From: an uncultured Spirochaetota bacterium | GTDB taxonomy: Bacteria > Spirochaetota > UBA4802 > UBA5368 | Direction: 5' to 3' | NCBI GenBank assembly: GCA_937864375.1 | Contig: CALMJO010000310.1 | Coordinates: forward strand, 1 to 6,523 | DNA: 6,523 bases | Shown: positions 5,102-6,523 of the stretch, piece after piece | Layout of the letters: each line of letters begins with the position of its first letter | Numbering within the stretch: the first letter of the stretch is position 1 | The notes under the pieces: generated by a model | What the model was told of the DNA's origin: nothing | Seen by the model: only the letters and a program-made list of their open reading frames with translations | The model's database searches: none | Translations under genes and position numbers: made by a program

Positions 5102-6508
5102 ATGTCTAAAAGAATTCTGTGGGGTGTAGTTTTCAGCCTGGTCGTGGGATTTACGGGTAGCGCGCACGCGAGCAATTTCGGGGACACTTACGGGTTCGGG
5201 GCCACCGGGATCGCGATGGGAAACGCGATGACGGCGGTTGTCTCCGACTGGTCCTCGGTCTACTATAACATGGGGGGCCTGGGTAAAACCGTCCACCTGA
5301 AGGGCGCAGCAGTGAAGGACGAGGGCGACAGCGCGCTCTCCCTGAAGAAGAAGGAGGAAGGCGCGAAGGAAGAAAGCGCCGCTCCCCGGAAAGCGTACCT
5401 GAACCAGCTCGCGGTCTCGTACATGTACAACATGCCCGGGACCAGCATCGATTACAAGGGGACCAACACCCTCGAGGAAACGGACGTCCCCGCATCGTCG
5501 CACATAATTCTTGGCGTCGTGATCGACCTCAACCTCATCTACGAGATGCCAAAGTTCATCTCGTCCGCGCGCCTTGGACTGGGGCTGGGCGCGAACGGCG
5601 ACGGCACCATCGTGAAGCTCAACGACATCGATCCGCGCACGCACGATTACCTGCGCCTGGGGCGCGAGGAGCAGAAGTCCATGATCCTTGTGGGCGCCGG
5701 GTTCGGTTTCCTCAATGATGCGTTCGGATTCGGGGTGGGAGCGAACGTGGGCTTCAAGGGCCAGGGCTCGGTCATTATGGACAACGTGGACATAGACGGA
5801 GATCCCCAGACGCCCGATTCTCAGGCCAAGATGGACCTTTCGGCCATGCCGACCCTGCTCGCGGGAATATACTTCAGTCCCGGGCAGATCTGGAGCGCGG
5901 TAAAGGGGCTGGAGCTGGGGATTTCGTACCGGCAGGAGCATTACATGGTCATTGACCCGTTCAACGCGGCCGCGGTAACTACCGCAGTAACGATGCAGCT
6001 GGTCATGGCCATCTACGATTATTATTCACCGGATATCTACACCTTCGGTGCGGCATATTCCCGCTGGAAGACGACGTTCTCGTTCGATATCGATTACCAG
6101 TTGTGGTCAAAAAACAGGTACTCATCGACGCTCACCAAGAATAATCCGGATCTTCCAAAATTCCAGGACATAATGTGCCCCAAGCTGGGCGTGAAGCACG
6201 ATGCGCTCTCCTGGCTTTCAATCATGGCCGGCTACATCTATCAGCCGAGCTTTATCCCGGACAGCGCGGTGACCGGCGCCTATAACTTTTTGGACAACGA
6301 CAAGCACATCCTGTCGCTCGGCACGAAATTCCTGGTCCCGCAGCTTGGCGGGTTCCGCGGACCCATCGAGATCACGCTGGGATACCAGTACCAGGGCTTC
6401 GTCCCGCGGACGGTCAGGAAGGACGATCCCGCCAATCCCGACAACCCGAGCTATGCCTACGGCGGTTCGGCGCAGAGCGTGATCCTCGAAGTCACGATGA
6501 AACTGTAA
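5102..6508 (+). CDS. OmpP1/FadL/TodX-family outer-membrane channel for hydrophobic compounds
   Basis: The product is 468 aa, in the usual size range for FadL-like proteins. It opens with a Sec signal peptide: MSKR, a hydrophobic core, and GSAHA, with likely cleavage after Ala23. The mature N terminus (GDTYGFGATGIAMGNAMTAV, then SDWSSVYYNMGGLG) matches the family's plug or hatch opening: Gly-rich start, A-M-G-N-A, a small acidic turn, Y-N-x-x-G-L. Later family-like marks are AMPTLLAGIYFSPGQ, the strand SPDIYTFGAAYSRWKTTFSF, DIDYQLWSKNRYS, and FLDNDKHILSLGTKF near the C terminus; the chain ends in an alternating strand SVILEVTMKL. Characterised members (FadL, TodX, XylN) pass long-chain fatty acids or aromatic hydrocarbons through the outer membrane; the substrate here is unknown. 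Oddities: the family's Asn-Pro-Ala hatch motif reads Asn-Met-Gly (56-58), a Lys/Glu-rich insertion sits at residues 72-97, and the last residue is Leu rather than the Phe common in barrels. It is co-transcribed with the lipoprotein gene. An in-frame GTG at 5087 is a weaker start. Confidence 0.87.
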   Translation: MSKRILWGVVFSLVVGFTGSAHASNFGDTYGFGATGIAMGNAMTAVVSDWSSVYYNMGGLGKTVHLKGAAVKDEGDSALSLKKKEEGAKEESAAPRKAYLNQLAVSYMYNMPGTSIDYKGTNTLEETDVPASSHIILGVVIDLNLIYEMPKFISSARLGLGLGANGDGTIVKLNDIDPRTHDYLRLGREEQKSMILVGAGFGFLNDAFGFGVGANVGFKGQGSVIMDNVDIDGDPQTPDSQAKMDLSAMPTLLAGIYFSPGQIWSAVKGLELGISYRQEHYMVIDPFNAAAVTTAVTMQLVMAIYDYYSPDIYTFGAAYSRWKTTFSFDIDYQLWSKNRYSSTLTKNNPDLPKFQDIMCPKLGVKHDALSWLSIMAGYIYQPSFIPDSAVTGAYNFLDNDKHILSLGTKFLVPQLGGFRGPIEITLGYQYQGFVPRTVRKDDPANPDNPSYAYGGSAQSVILEVTMKL

Positions 6509-6515
6509 CGTGAGT

Positions 6516-6519
6516 GGAG
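6516..6519 (+). promoter_or_regulatory. Possible ribosome-binding site of a further downstream gene
   Basis: GGAG occurs 7 bases after the FadL-type stop and 4 bases before the end of the window. A start codon just outside would have good spacing, and no terminator-like hairpin separates it from the stop. This suggests the operon continues, but the gene itself is not visible. Confidence 0.3.
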
Positions 6520-6523
6520 ACAC

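Noticed and set aside
5783..5818. EF-hand-like calcium loop in the FadL-type protein (residues 228-239, NVDIDGDPQTPD)
   Set aside because: Asn/Asp/Asp/Gly/Asp fall near loop positions 1, 3, 5, 6 and 12, but position 8 is Pro instead of a hydrophobic residue and flanking helices are not expected in a barrel loop; acidic turns are common there.
5051..5941. 296-codon minus-strand frame opposite the FadL-type gene
   Set aside because: It overlaps a confidently assigned outer-membrane protein gene and shows no family motif.

Overview
The window reads as GC-rich chromosomal DNA from a diderm (outer-membrane) bacterium. It carries a lipobox lipoprotein and an outer-membrane beta-barrel of the OmpP1/FadL/TodX family. 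Codon use favours G/C third positions with frequent AGG arginine codons. A free-living spirochaete (Spirochaetota, Leptospirales-like) or a deltaproteobacterial-type lineage would fit, but this is an impression; no marker gene is present to fix the taxonomy. There is no sign of an insertion sequence, phage gene, tRNA, rRNA or CRISPR array.

Layout: (1) 1-489, plus strand, is the 3' end of an alpha/beta-hydrolase-like gene that keeps its acid and histidine positions; its nucleophile lies off the left edge. (2) 490-851 is a 362-bp, visibly AT-richer intergenic region. It holds an imperfect inverted repeat followed by six T's (weak terminator and/or repressor operator), a consensus-like TTGACA promoter, a 9-bp-arm inverted repeat just at the predicted transcript start, and a perfect 18-bp palindrome about 80 bp before the next gene. 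(3) 852-5054 encodes a very large (1400 aa) lipoprotein that I do not recognise, with helical outer parts and a cysteine- and aromatic-rich centre. (4) 5102-6508 encodes a 468-aa FadL/OmpP1-type channel. It starts 47 nt after the lipoprotein stop and is almost certainly in the same transcript. (5) A GGAG at the right edge suggests the operon continues.

Working model (inference): the promoter between the hydrolase and the lipoprotein drives a lipoprotein-FadL operon, probably under TetR-type repression judged from the palindromes. FadL-family proteins carry long-chain fatty acids or other hydrophobic molecules across the outer membrane. The lipoprotein would be a membrane-anchored partner or substrate handler, and the adjacent hydrolase might release the hydrophobic product. 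The pairing of a giant unrecognised lipoprotein with a FadL channel is the most interesting content; the rest is conventional.
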